The notes under the pieces are model-generated. The model made no database searches. It saw only the letters and a list, made by a program, of their open reading frames with translations, and was not told where the DNA came from. The position numbers and the translations under genes were made by a program. This document shows positions 1 through 8,661 of a DNA stretch of 64,000 nucleotides, piece after piece. The stretch comes from RPQJ01 sp046347155 (GTDB lineage Bacteria; Pseudomonadota; Gammaproteobacteria; Steroidobacterales; Steroidobacteraceae), in the NCBI GenBank assembly GCA_046347155.1, contig JAXMGT010000001.1, forward strand, positions 744,001 to 808,000, given 5' to 3'. Every line of letters begins with the position of its first letter. The first letter of the stretch is position 1.

Positions 1-3000
1 ACCAATCAGGATCGGGTCGGCAAGGCGATGGATCTGCTCAAGCAAGGGCTTGGGCCTTTCGTCGAGCGCGAATTCAAGAATGCTTACGGAGCGAACGCGT
101 CGTCCGAGGCGAAGCGAATCCTCGGGGAGGATCGCCTGTATGCCAAGAAAGAAATAACGGACCTCGATGCGGCGGCGTTGCTCAAGGTTGTTTGGGATAG
201 CTGGAATAACCTGTTCGGTCGGACGCTGGGTCGTGCCGAGCGATCTCTCGTGCAGGAACTGCGGGATTGGCGCACCAAGTGGGCCCACCAGGATCCGTTC
301 AGCGGAGATGACACTGACCGAGCGCTCGACTCTACAGCACGTCTCCTGACTGCGATTTCGGCGCCGCAGGCGGATGAATTGCAGAGGCTCAAGCTCGAGC
401 TGCGACGCCTTCAGGCGACGGAGCAGGTCCGCGGTGAGAAGCGCAAGGCGGGCGGATCGCTGATCGAGGCCGCCACCGGATCCTTGAAGCCCTGGAGGGA
501 AGTGGTCACGCCGCATGTGGACGTTGCGAGCGGCAGGTACCAGCAGGCCGAGTTTGCTGCGGATCTCTGGCAGGTACACCTGGGTGAGGGCACCGATGAG
601 TACCGGAAGCCGGAGGAGTTCTTCCGGAGGACTTACCTCACGGAGAGCTTGAGCCGCTTGTTGGTCGGAGCTGTGCAGCGCCTGAACGGAAAGGGCGGCG
701 ACCCGGTCGTTCAGCTGCAGACCAACTTCGGCGGAGGCAAGACTCACTCGATGCTGGCGCTGTACCACTTGTTCTGCGGGGTGGCGCCGGGACAGCTCGC
801 GGGGGTCGACCAGATCCTCGCGGAGGCCGGCATGAAGACTGTGCCGAAGGCCAATCGCGTCGTGCTGGTTGGCAATAAGATTTCGCCGGGGAATCCGGTG
901 ACGAAGCCCGATGGCACGGTGGTACGCACGCTCTGGGGCGAACTCGCCTGGCAGCTCGGTGGCAAGAATGCCTACAAGCGTGTGGCCGCGGATGACGAGC
1001 GAGCGACGAGCCCTGGTGACGCACTGCGAGAGCTGTTCAACGAGTATGGCCCGTGCCTGATCCTGATCGACGAGTGGGTTGCATACGCGCGCCAGCTCCA
1101 CGACCAGGGCGACTTGCCTGCGGGTGGTTTCGAAACGCAGTTCACGTTCGCGCAGGCGCTGACGGAGTCGGCTAAGGCTGCGAAGAACACGTTGCTCGTG
1201 ATCTCGTTGCCTGCATCGGACACCGCTGGCTCACCCCACGTTCAGGCGGACGACGTCGAGGTGGGCGGTGTTCGCGGCCGTGAAGCGCTCGCCCGTCTTC
1301 GCAACGTCGTTGGACGTCTCGAGTCGTCCTGGCGGCCCGCGACGGCGGGGGAGGGCTTCGAGATCGTGCGTCGTCGACTCTTCGAGCCGCTGGCCGGTCC
1401 GGAAAGCTTTAAGCATCGGGACGTCACCGCGAGAGCCTTCTCGGATCTGTACCGGGCTCAGGCGGCCGAGTTTCCGCCCGAGGCCAAGATCCCAGATTAC
1501 GAGGAACGGATAAAGGCCGCGTACCCGATTCACCCGGAGATCTTCGACCGCCTGTACACAGATTGGTCGACGCTCATCAAGTTTCAGCGCACGCGCGGCG
1601 TCCTGCGGCTCATGGCCGCGGTCATTCACAGCCTGTGGGAGAAGGGCGACCGCAACCCGCTTATCCTCCCGTCCACCGTACCCATCGATGATCCGCGAGT
1701 GCAGTTCGAGCTGACCCGCTACCTGTCGGACAACTGGACACCGATCATCGAGCGCGACGTCGATGGACCGAGTTCCGTGCCGCAGAAGATCGACGCGGAG
1801 GTGCCGAACCTCGGCAAGCTGCATGCCGCCCGTCGAGTGGCTCGAACCATCTACTTGGGTTCGGCGCCGACCGGCGATGCCCCGCATCGAGGCGTCGAGG
1901 ACTCGCGCGTGAAGCTGGGGTGCGTGATGCCCGGTGAATCGCCCGCGGTGTACGGCGATGCGCTGCGTCGGCTCGCCAGTGCGGCGACCTTCCTCTATCA
2001 GGACGGCGCCCGGTTCTGGTACGCGACGCAGCCAACAGTCTCGAAGCTCGCGGAGGATCGCGCCGAGCAACTGAAGCGCAACCCCGATGCTGTGGTGCAT
2101 GAGCTGGAGGCTCGCCTCCGCACGGACCTGCATCGCACCGGTGATTTCAGTCGCGTGCACATCGCGCCAAGGTCCGGGGCCGACGTGCCGGACGACATGG
2201 ACGCCCGCCTGGTCGTGCTCGGCCCGGAGTTCCCCTACGCGAAGGACGGCGGCAGCCCGGCCGAGGCCGCAGCGAAGGCCATTTTGGAGAGCCGAGGAAG
2301 CGCACCGCGATTGTTCCGGAACACGCTCGTCTTCCTTGCGGCCGATAAGGTCCGCCTGCAGGACCTCGATGAGGCGATCCGGAAGTATTTGGCGTGGAAG
2401 TCGATCGTCGACGAGAAGAACGAGCTGAACCTCACGCCGTTCCAGGTTCGCTCGGCCGAGGCCCAGCTGGCATCGGTTAACGGCGCCGTGGTGGCGCGAT
2501 TGCCCGAGGCGTACCAGTGGGTCGTGGTGCCAGTGCAAACGAACCCGCAAGCTGCCGTCGAGTGGCAGGCGTTGCGCCTCCCCAGTGGCACCGACGGCCT
2601 TGCTGCACGAGCCAGCAAGAAATTGAAGTCCGAGGAGCTGCTGGTGACGTCACTGGCCGGAACGCGGCTACGGATGGAACTCGATCGCGTGCCGCTGTGG
2701 CGCAACGACCACGTCCCGGTCCGCCAGTTGGAGGAGGACTTCGCCAAGTACCTGTACCTGCCGAGGGTCGCTGACCCTGCGGTCATCCGGGGCGCCGTGT
2801 CGAACGGTCTCGCGCTGCTCACGTGGGAAGTCGATACCTTCGCTTATGCCGACAGCCGCGACGATGGGGCGGGACGGTACCGGGGGCTGCGTGGCGGCAC
2901 GAGCATCAATCTAGCCGAGCACGACCCAGGCCTGGTGGTGCGTCCGGACGTGGCCCGATGTCAGATCGACGAAGACTCGGCACGGCCGGTTACGCCCTCA

Positions 3001-3318
3001 CCAGGTGAGCCAACTCCGCCACGGACGCCGGGAGCAGGTCCTAACCAACCCCAGCCGTCACCGTCGACCCCTGCTATCCCTGCGGCGCGGCGCTTCTTCG
3101 GCACAGTCACGTTGGACCCGAATCGGGTGGCCCGGGATGCCGGCAGGATTGCCGAGGAAGTAATCGCACATTTGGGAGCGTTGCCCGGCGCGAGCGTGGT
3201 GGTCACGCTTGAGATCTCCGCTCAGGTCCCGGCAGGGGTACCCGATCATGTCGTACGTGTGGTGACGGAGAATTCCCGGACCCTCAGATTTGATGCACAA
3301 GGGTTCGAAGAGGACTGA
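1..3318 (+). CDS. Swt1-like HEPN / DUF499 ATPase, 5'-truncated by window edge
   Basis: The frame is open to base 1. The codons before the first ATG (base 28) read TNQDRVGKA, which fits the conserved opening of Swt1-type HEPN domains, so the true start lies a few codons to the left of the window. Numbered from that ATG, the HEPN signature R-x4-H is R82-H87, in the context RTKWAHQDPFS. A P-loop NTPase follows, with Walker A TNFGGGKTHS at 232-241 and Walker B LILIDEW at 344-350. The rest matches the DUF499 layout, with a Pro-rich linker near residues 990-1025 and a short C-terminal domain. DUF499 ATPases are commonly found beside DUF1156 methyltransferases in phage-defence loci; such a partner would lie left of this window. 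Role inferred: the ATP-driven core of a defence system. Family call confident, mechanism unknown. Confidence 0.88.
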   Translation, partial: TNQDRVGKAMDLLKQGLGPFVEREFKNAYGANASSEAKRILGEDRLYAKKEITDLDAAALLKVVWDSWNNLFGRTLGRAERSLVQELRDWRTKWAHQDPFSGDDTDRALDSTARLLTAISAPQADELQRLKLELRRLQATEQVRGEKRKAGGSLIEAATGSLKPWREVVTPHVDVASGRYQQAEFAADLWQVHLGEGTDEYRKPEEFFRRTYLTESLSRLLVGAVQRLNGKGGDPVVQLQTNFGGGKTHSMLALYHLFCGVAPGQLAGVDQILAEAGMKTVPKANRVVLVGNKISPGNPVTKPDGTVVRTLWGELAWQLGGKNAYKRVAADDERATSPGDALRELFNEYGPCLILIDEWVAYARQLHDQGDLPAGGFETQFTFAQALTESAKAAKNTLLVISLPASDTAGSPHVQADDVEVGGVRGREALARLRNVVGRLESSWRPATAGEGFEIVRRRLFEPLAGPESFKHRDVTARAFSDLYRAQAAEFPPEAKIPDYEERIKAAYPIHPEIFDRLYTDWSTLIKFQRTRGVLRLMAAVIHSLWEKGDRNPLILPSTVPIDDPRVQFELTRYLSDNWTPIIERDVDGPSSVPQKIDAEVPNLGKLHAARRVARTIYLGSAPTGDAPHRGVEDSRVKLGCVMPGESPAVYGDALRRLASAATFLYQDGARFWYATQPTVSKLAEDRAEQLKRNPDAVVHELEARLRTDLHRTGDFSRVHIAPRSGADVPDDMDARLVVLGPEFPYAKDGGSPAEAAAKAILESRGSAPRLFRNTLVFLAADKVRLQDLDEAIRKYLAWKSIVDEKNELNLTPFQVRSAEAQLASVNGAVVARLPEAYQWVVVPVQTNPQAAVEWQALRLPSGTDGLAARASKKLKSEELLVTSLAGTRLRMELDRVPLWRNDHVPVRQLEEDFAKYLYLPRVADPAVIRGAVSNGLALLTWEVDTFAYADSRDDGAGRYRGLRGGTSINLAEHDPGLVVRPDVARCQIDEDSARPVTPSPGEPTPPRTPGAGPNQPQPSPSTPAIPAARRFFGTVTLDPNRVARDAGRIAEEVIAHLGALPGASVVVTLEISAQVPAGVPDHVVRVVTENSRTLRFDAQGFEED

Positions 3319-3549
3319 CTGCGTGTCGATGCTGCTGTCAGCATCACGTCCGCTCGGGGAGTAATGGCAAGTGGACAAGAAGCTGACCTGCGATTGATTC
3401 CTGTGACAATTTTTTCAGTGATGATGCAGCAGCCATAAACAAGGCCTGTGTCGGGAAAAGGCGGGCAGGCCTAGTTCGCCAAGGTCAGTGAAACTAAACC
3501 CGTTCCGGCGGCGGCGAAAGACGCAAAGACCTGCATTCGGGGTGATCCA

Positions 3550-4353
3550 ATGTCGGACGTCTCAAATCGTGCGATTGAGCTTCTTGAGAATCAGCAGATT
3601 GGCGAGGCGACCGCGCTCGCTCGACTCGCCTGCGAGAACAAGCCCACTGACTTCCACTCCTGGTACGCCTTCGGACTCTGTCAGCGTGCTCAGGATCAGT
3701 GCCGAGAGGCAGCAATCTCACTGCAGCGGGCCGATCGTCTCCGGCCCGATCAGTCCTTCGTCCTCTTGGCGCTTGGAATCGCTCAGCAACTGAGCGGTGA
3801 CCTCGATTCAGCGCTGGCAACACTGAAGCGTCTGGTCGAGGGCCATCCGGATTATGTGCTGGGATACAACTCGCTGGGAATGACGCTAAAGCTGCTCGGC
3901 CGCCCTGCGGAGGCGGCCGAAGCGTATGACTTTGGCGCCATCGTGCTGGCGCGAACTTGGGCCGCAAAACTCAAGAATAGTGCAGATGCTCCACGGCCCG
4001 CCCCTTGGACTAGTCGTAATAATCTCTGGGTGCGGTACGCCGTGGCGGCCGGTCTATTTGCTGCGGTCACCGACAACATGGAAGCGGCGGCGTGGCCGAC
4101 GGCGGAGTCTGCGGCAACCGATTTCTCGCGTGGAAATAGCAACGGCTGCTACTGGTTGGATCGAGATATTGGCTTCAACGGTAAGCGCACCAGGGAGTTC
4201 CAACCAAACTTTTTCAATTCCATTGCGGCGTACCTGCGGTCGAATTCGAGCTATTCCACCTTAATGGGAAACCGCAGTACAGTCCTCAAAATGCTCGGCC
4301 AGGACGACGAGGCGCGCCAGCACATTGAGGAGGCGGAGGATTTCTCGCCGTGA
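3550..4353 (+). CDS. TPR-repeat protein
   Basis: A 267-residue protein. The first 110 residues are about three tetratricopeptide repeats, with typical helix-turn-helix spacing and an Ala/Gly/Leu/Pro pattern, for example around WYAFGLCQRA and LGIAQQLSGD. A last TPR-like helix pair closes the protein (about 240-265). The middle (about 120-230) is aromatic- and Asn-rich and matches nothing I recognise. No signal peptide or membrane segment is seen. It lies 231 bp after the DUF499 gene and 23 bp before the nuclease-like gene, all on the same strand and in DNA visibly poorer in GC than the rest of the window. That suggests co-acquired accessory genes. A scaffold or sensor role is inferred from TPRs only. 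The start is the first ATG in frame; its ribosome site is weak. Confidence 0.75.
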   Translation: MSDVSNRAIELLENQQIGEATALARLACENKPTDFHSWYAFGLCQRAQDQCREAAISLQRADRLRPDQSFVLLALGIAQQLSGDLDSALATLKRLVEGHPDYVLGYNSLGMTLKLLGRPAEAAEAYDFGAIVLARTWAAKLKNSADAPRPAPWTSRNNLWVRYAVAAGLFAAVTDNMEAAAWPTAESAATDFSRGNSNGCYWLDRDIGFNGKRTREFQPNFFNSIAAYLRSNSSYSTLMGNRSTVLKMLGQDDEARQHIEEAEDFSP

Positions 4354-4376
4354 CTCGTACCTCAGTGGAGTAGTAG

Positions 4377-4859
4377 ATGCCAGAACTTTCGCAGAACTTG
4401 AAGACCGTGCTGCAGGAGGTGGGAGAGGGTGCGGTATTGATTCAGCTGGCGATTAGGATTCGCGAGCTGCGCGGCTGGACGATCTACAAGAACTATGCGG
4501 AAGACGGCTGCGATATTGTGATTCAACCAACAAAGCAGCGGAACACAGTCAAGAGGCCTCTATTCATTGAAGTGAAGACGCGGCAGGCATTGCTAACAGC
4601 GCGCCGCCACCGCAATACGATGCAGTTTTCGATAACCGCGAACGAGCGAGACGCGTGCGATTTCGTCGTGGCGTACTGGTTTGAACGGAATGCGTTCTTC
4701 ATCGTGCCGCGCAACAGTCTGCGACGTACTCGAGCCGGCGATAAGGTGCTCTACAAATTCATCGCCTACTGGTCCGATCGAGCGAACCAGTTTACGGCCG
4801 CAAGCGAATCCTACCGAGACCGTTGGGACCTGGTGTTGGAGCGACTGCGTGGACGGTAG
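4377..4859 (+). CDS. PD-(D/E)XK-type nuclease-like protein
   Basis: A 160-residue protein with a PD-(D/E)XK layout: helix-1 Glu18 (GEGAV), Asp46 in the turn before a strand (DGCDIVIQ), then Glu65-Val-Lys67 in the next strand (FIEVKTR). Basic and aromatic residues follow. This is the minimal metal-nuclease core of restriction-endonuclease-like and resolvase-like proteins; no extra DNA-binding domain is visible, so target recognition would need a partner. GGAG lies 7 bases before the ATG. The gene is 23 bp behind the TPR gene, so the two are likely co-transcribed. Codon choice is less GC-biased than in genes to the right. A DNase effector of the defence island is a reasonable inference, but a nuclease-derived non-enzymatic protein remains possible. 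Confidence 0.6.
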   Translation: MPELSQNLKTVLQEVGEGAVLIQLAIRIRELRGWTIYKNYAEDGCDIVIQPTKQRNTVKRPLFIEVKTRQALLTARRHRNTMQFSITANERDACDFVVAYWFERNAFFIVPRNSLRRTRAGDKVLYKFIAYWSDRANQFTAASESYRDRWDLVLERLRGR

Positions 4860-4954
4860 CGTTTCGCAATGTCTGTGCAAAACGAATACGCGCTGCCGCC
4901 GCTCCTCAGTGCGACAATCATGCCCCGATGTCGCCGAGGGTCGCCGGTTCCACG

Positions 4955-6154
4955 ATGAACGACGTGACATCTGCCCCGGGAAGGACGCTCGGCGCCCTGC
5001 TGACGATGCAGCAGCAGGACGCGGACCCCTATCCCGCACTCGCCCGCCTGCAGGCCGAGGAGCCGGTCTGCTGGGTCGAGGCGTTCGGCATGTGGTACGT
5101 GACCCGCTACGACGACGTGATCTCGGTCCTCCGGGACACCCGGCACTTCGTCGCCGGCACAGACCAGTCGCTGCTGCAGGACACCTTCGGTGTCCACATG
5201 CTCACGACCGACGGCGCCGTCCAGAAGCGCTACAAGGACGCATTCCGCGGCGCGTTCGCGCCCGCCGCTACACGCCAGGCCATGCACGACCGTGTGGCCG
5301 CGATGGCGGAGGCATTGATCGGCGGGTTCGGCAACGGGACCACGACGGAGTTGCGCTCGTCGTTCGCCAGTCGCCTGCCGGTGCAATCCATACTCTCGTT
5401 GTTCGGCCTGCCGCTCGAGGAGGAACCGAAGCTTCGCCACTGGTATGACGACTTCGAGGCGGCGCTCGCCAACTTCGGCTGGGACGACGGCATCCGCCAG
5501 CGTGCGCGCAGCAGCCTGTCCGGGTTCCACGACTTGATCCAGTCCCACATCGACCAGGTCCGCCGTGTCGGTGGAACGGGGCTGCTCGCCCAGGCGATGT
5601 CGGCCGCGGACGGCGAGCCCCTCTCCGACGGGGAAATCAGGAGCAATGCCGGGATCATCTTCTTCGGCGGCATATCGACGGTCGAGGCGCTGGTGCTGAA
5701 CAGCCTGTATGCGCTGCTGGTCCATCCCGACGCGATGGCGCGCGTCCGGTCCGATCGATCGCTGCTGCCGGTCGTGCTCGAGGAAACCATGCGCTGGCTG
5801 ACGCCGGTCCAGTCGGCCACGCGTCACGTCGTCGAGGCCGTCGAATTCAGGGGCTGCCGTTTCGAGGCCGGCGATACCGTGAACTGCATGCTCGGCGCAG
5901 CCAACCGCGATCCGGCCAGGTTTGCCAATCCGGACCGGTTCGACCTCGACCGCGGCAATTCGAGGCAGCACCTCGGGTTCGCGACCGGCGACCACTTCTG
6001 CCTGGGTTCGCATTTCGCGAAGTTGCAGGCCTCCATTGCGCTCGGCCTGTTGCTCGACCGGTTTCCCAACCTGCGCTTCAGGGAGGGACAGGTGCCGGCC
6101 GTCGCGGGCTACGAATTCCGGCAGCCGCGCGACTTCTGGCTGGAGCTGCGCTGA
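4955..6154 (+). CDS. Cytochrome P450
   Basis: A soluble bacterial-class P450 of 399 residues when started at ATG 4955, the normal family length; an earlier in-frame start at 4823 would overlap the upstream gene and add a low-complexity tail. The heme signature F-x-x-G-x-H-x-C-x-G ends in Cys349 (GDHFCLG), and the K-helix ExxR is present as EETMRW. The I-helix reads GGIST (238-242): the usual acidic residue before the Thr is Ser241. It is not a CYP153-type alkane hydroxylase by these motifs. No ferredoxin or reductase gene is adjacent, so electrons must come from elsewhere. Substrate unknown. Confidence 0.93.
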   Translation: MNDVTSAPGRTLGALLTMQQQDADPYPALARLQAEEPVCWVEAFGMWYVTRYDDVISVLRDTRHFVAGTDQSLLQDTFGVHMLTTDGAVQKRYKDAFRGAFAPAATRQAMHDRVAAMAEALIGGFGNGTTTELRSSFASRLPVQSILSLFGLPLEEEPKLRHWYDDFEAALANFGWDDGIRQRARSSLSGFHDLIQSHIDQVRRVGGTGLLAQAMSAADGEPLSDGEIRSNAGIIFFGGISTVEALVLNSLYALLVHPDAMARVRSDRSLLPVVLEETMRWLTPVQSATRHVVEAVEFRGCRFEAGDTVNCMLGAANRDPARFANPDRFDLDRGNSRQHLGFATGDHFCLGSHFAKLQASIALGLLLDRFPNLRFREGQVPAVAGYEFRQPRDFWLELR

Positions 6155-6210
6155 CGCCGCGGTTGCGCGCTGTCGCAAGCAGCATGCAAACGCGGCGCCG
6201 GCCTGGACGG

Positions 6211-6789
6211 TCAGAGCTTCTTGAACGAGAACTTCGCGCCGTTCAGTGCGGCCTCGTACATCAGGCCGCCCTTCACGATCGAAAACGGCGCAAGGCCCTT
6301 CTGGAACCCGCCCGCGGTCGCCGCATCTTTCTTGCCGCCGCTCGCGGTTGCGGTCGAGCCGCCGGTGGAGGTCGAGGCCGAGGCCGCGGCCGTGATCGCC
6401 ACGGCGTTCACGCCGGCGCCAAACTCGAAGGTGCCGGACGAGAACTCCTTGTACGCCCGTTCGTCCTCGAAGAAGACGATGAGCGTGTAGCCCTGTGCAC
6501 CGGCCAGCCACCCGAAGCTGGCCTGCGTCATCTTCGACGTGCCGACCTGCTTGTTGTGGACGAAGACGCACCCGGTGCCGTACGCACCTCCCACGACGAA
6601 GCCGGCCTTGCCGATCGTGGGGTACACCGCGTAGCCGTAGCTCTTGCCGAAAAAGGTACCGCTCTCCCCGGCGTCCCTGAACAGGTTGGCCGCCTTGGCG
6701 CATTCCTTCGCCGTCGCATCGGCGAGCGCAGCGTCCCCAATCAGGGTCAGGGCCGCAATCGAAGCAACCGTAATGAGTAACCGCTTCAT
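6211..6789 (-). CDS. SYLF (Ysc84-type) lipid-binding domain protein
   Basis: A 192-residue exported protein. Starting at the ATG whose first base is 6789 gives a clean signal peptide (MKRLLITVASIAALTLIG..ALA) and an AGGAG site 8 bases upstream; an earlier in-frame ATG adds 16 residues without signal-peptide character. After the signal comes the bacterial SYLF/Ysc84 pattern: a Cys-Ala-rich helix, then GKSYGYAVYPTIGKAGFVVG and a Gly/Ala-rich beta region. A Ser/Thr/Gly-rich insert (about 148-160) separates the last strands. SYLF proteins are periplasmic or envelope-associated and bind lipids in eukaryotes; the bacterial role is unknown. It converges with the P450 gene. Confidence 0.85.
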   Translation of the reverse strand: MKRLLITVASIAALTLIGDAALADATAKECAKAANLFRDAGESGTFFGKSYGYAVYPTIGKAGFVVGGAYGTGCVFVHNKQVGTSKMTQASFGWLAGAQGYTLIVFFEDERAYKEFSSGTFEFGAGVNAVAITAAASASTSTGGSTATASGGKKDAATAGGFQKGLAPFSIVKGGLMYEAALNGAKFSFKKL

Positions 6790-6902
6790 GTTCTGTCTCC
6801 TGGGAAAGCAGGAATGTATTCCGACCACCGCGTTCACACGTCACGCGCGGCACAGTGATAGTACACCCGGAAGCAGGCCTGCCGGGTGACGGCGACGCAC
6901 GA

Positions 6903-7211
6903 TTACGCAGTCGGCACATACCCCCGCGCCAACGCGATCATCGCGTCGCGCGCCACGTCTTCTTTCATCAGTTCGAGCTCGCCGCCGTCCAGCCACACGC
7001 CGTGGCAAGCCGGGCATCGGTCGATGACCATCATGTGGGCCACCGACTTCAGCATCGCCGTACCGTCGATCGGGCACGACCGCGGTTGCTCCAGCGCTGC
7101 CGCCAGCAGCAATTCGATCTGCCGCAGGCAGGGTTCGCAGGTCGGTCGGTCGTCGAGCCGGTGCGGCGTGCGCTGTCCGCAGCGGACGCACTTCGGCGAA
7201 AGCAGTCCCAT
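6903..7211 (-). CDS. zf-TFIIB zinc-ribbon protein
   Basis: A small 102-residue cytoplasmic protein. An N-terminal pair of CxxC knuckles (Cys8/Cys11 and Cys25/Cys28) is followed by a zf-TFIIB module with CPIDG at 46-50 and the diagnostic CPACHGVWLDGGELE at 66-80. The first knuckle of that module has Asp where some members have a second Cys, a variant often seen in this family. The start is the ATG whose first base is 7211; a run of G residues lies just upstream as a weak ribosome site. Function of the family is unknown; zinc binding is predicted. It lies 113 bp upstream of the SYLF gene on the same strand. Confidence 0.8.
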   Translation of the reverse strand: MGLLSPKCVRCGQRTPHRLDDRPTCEPCLRQIELLLAAALEQPRSCPIDGTAMLKSVAHMMVIDRCPACHGVWLDGGELELMKEDVARDAMIALARGYVPTA

Positions 7212-7408
7212 GGAGCCCCCGATGTTCTCGTTCTGATGCCCGGGCTCCAGTTGAACGCGAACCGCTGCGGGACGCAAGTTGGTCGGCGGGTTGGGTCGGC
7301 GGCAAGGTGCTGTTTCGAAAAATCGGCCACGAATGGCGGTCGGAAGTCATCGAACGATGGATCACGCAGTTGACGCCCGACGGCCCGTTCAGGTTCGACG
7401 AAATGCAG

Positions 7409-7435
7409 AGGGCCCGGAGCGTTGCCCCGGGCCCT
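7409..7435 (-). terminator. Rho-independent-like terminator hairpin
   Basis: A 9-bp perfect stem (AGGGCCCGG with CCGGGCCCT) around a 9-base loop, about 40 bases downstream of the lipoprotein gene that ends at 7474 on the minus strand. A short ATTTC follows on that strand. The T tract is poor, as is common in GC-rich genomes. Confidence 0.6.
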
Positions 7436-7473
7436 GCCTGCTCACCAAGCCTCGTTTCGAATCGAGGATTCGC

Positions 7474-8124
7474 TTAGAGCCCGGCGCTGGTCAGGCTCGT
7501 TTCCAGGTTCTTCAGGTAGTCCTCGAAGGCCAGTTCATAGGCGCGCTGCCAGTGCTCGTCGCTGGCCATCTGGCCTTCCTCGCGCCCGTGACCCGTGACG
7601 TCGAGCGTGCGCTGCTGCCCGCCGATCGTGACGGAAATCAGCGTGCGAATCTGCGCCTCGAATGCGATCTGGGCGAATCCGGGCCGGAACCAGGCCCAGA
7701 ACTCCTCGATCTTCACATCCGCCGAGTCCGCGTTCGGCGTCGTGACCACCGTGTAGCCGCGGCGCTGCAATCCCTCGGTGACGAGGGCCTGCGTCTGTGA
7801 CTCGACGGTGGCTGGTGGTGCGAGCGCCACGTCGCCCATTGCCTTGCCGAACCCGTTGCGCTGGCGCCCGATCATCGTGCTCAGCGTGGCCGGCGATGCC
7901 GTGTTGACGTCGCCGTCGATGGACGGCGTGGACGCCTCGGCCGGCTTGTTCTCGAAGTGACGGTTGTCGGTCACCTTTGCGATCGAAATCGTGCCCTTGG
8001 TCGCCTGTGCCGCAGGCGACGCCGGAACGTTCAGTGTGATGACGCGCTGGCCGGTCACGCAGCCTGCGTTCAGCGCGGCGATTGCGATCAGGGCGGCGGT
8101 CGAGATTGCATTACGGGCTTTCAT
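7474..8124 (-). CDS. Outer-membrane-type lipoprotein, YajG-like
   Basis: A 216-residue lipoprotein. The start at 8124 (ATG) is supported by GGAGGAG 6-8 bases upstream and by a lipoprotein signal: positive n-region, hydrophobic core, lipobox LNAGC with Cys22. The mature part contains an N-terminal half with TKGTISIAKVTDNR, then a conserved-looking VTEGLQRRGY, a strand-rich region and a C-terminal helix (YELAFEDYLKNLE). This is the general layout of YajG-like lipoproteins, a family of unknown role. A hairpin terminator lies just downstream and a long non-coding stretch upstream, so it is probably transcribed alone. Confidence 0.7.
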   Translation of the reverse strand: MKARNAISTAALIAIAALNAGCVTGQRVITLNVPASPAAQATKGTISIAKVTDNRHFENKPAEASTPSIDGDVNTASPATLSTMIGRQRNGFGKAMGDVALAPPATVESQTQALVTEGLQRRGYTVVTTPNADSADVKIEEFWAWFRPGFAQIAFEAQIRTLISVTIGGQQRTLDVTGHGREEGQMASDEHWQRAYELAFEDYLKNLETSLTSAGL

Positions 8125-8661
8125 GTCGATTCTCCTCCATGGACTTCTCGATGGCATGACTGGGCGCACGGATGGTCGATAAGCCGGGCCAGTGGCTGTG
8201 CCCACGCCAAGCCCACAGCCGGACGGCGGGGCCGGAGTCGCGAACCTGTTCCATGGCGCGCCATTTTCTCTCGGGACGTGTGTCCCGACGGCTACTTTGC
8301 TTGATAACGCGCCAGAGGACAATGTGGAAACCACGGCTGGGGACCACGGGCCAGTGACGGAATGGTCGGGACGAGTGGCACAGAGTCCGATCTCACCCGC
8401 GCTGGCGACCGGGCGCGCACCAGAACAGGAAGTGCCGGTATAAGGCAAATCAAGCCTCCGATTTGAACTGGACCATCATGCTCCGGGCCCCTCGTCGCCG
8501 TCGGGACCAGGAATGAATCCGCGTTGTTCTACCGACGATGCAGGTGCGTAAGACTCGTTGCACGGTCGTTCGCTCTAAGCGAGTCCCGCAAGCGGCTTTT
8601 ATGGGGGCAGCTAACCTCGGCATGAGGCCGCTGACCCGACGAAATCATCGCTTTAGTTCAA
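8125..8661. other. Intergenic stretch without a supported gene
   Basis: Over 500 bases between the lipoprotein gene start and the small ORF ending at 8662. The first 150 bases should contain the lipoprotein promoter, though I could not pick a convincing -35/-10 pair. The part from about 8449 onwards is less GC-rich than the surroundings and contains two neighbouring stem-loops (8552-8585 and 8591-8632). Open frames here have no ribosome sites or recognisable products. Confidence 0.5.
8552..8632. other. Two adjacent stem-loops in intergenic DNA
   Basis: The first inverted repeat pairs GACTCG (8552-8557) with CGAGTC (8580-8585), extendable by TT/AA with one bulge. The second pairs AGCGGC (8591-8596) with GCCGCT (8627-8632). 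They sit 5 bases apart in a stretch of lower GC with no gene. They could form a small structured RNA or be a degenerate repeat. They match no RNA family I recognise. Confidence 0.3.

Noticed and set aside
4823..4954. Longer P450 start
   Set aside because: Overlaps the nuclease gene and adds residues with no P450 similarity; ATG 4955 gives the usual length.
8552..8632. Riboswitch or integron attC site
   Set aside because: Stem-loops are present, but no conserved attC core or known riboswitch motif could be matched.
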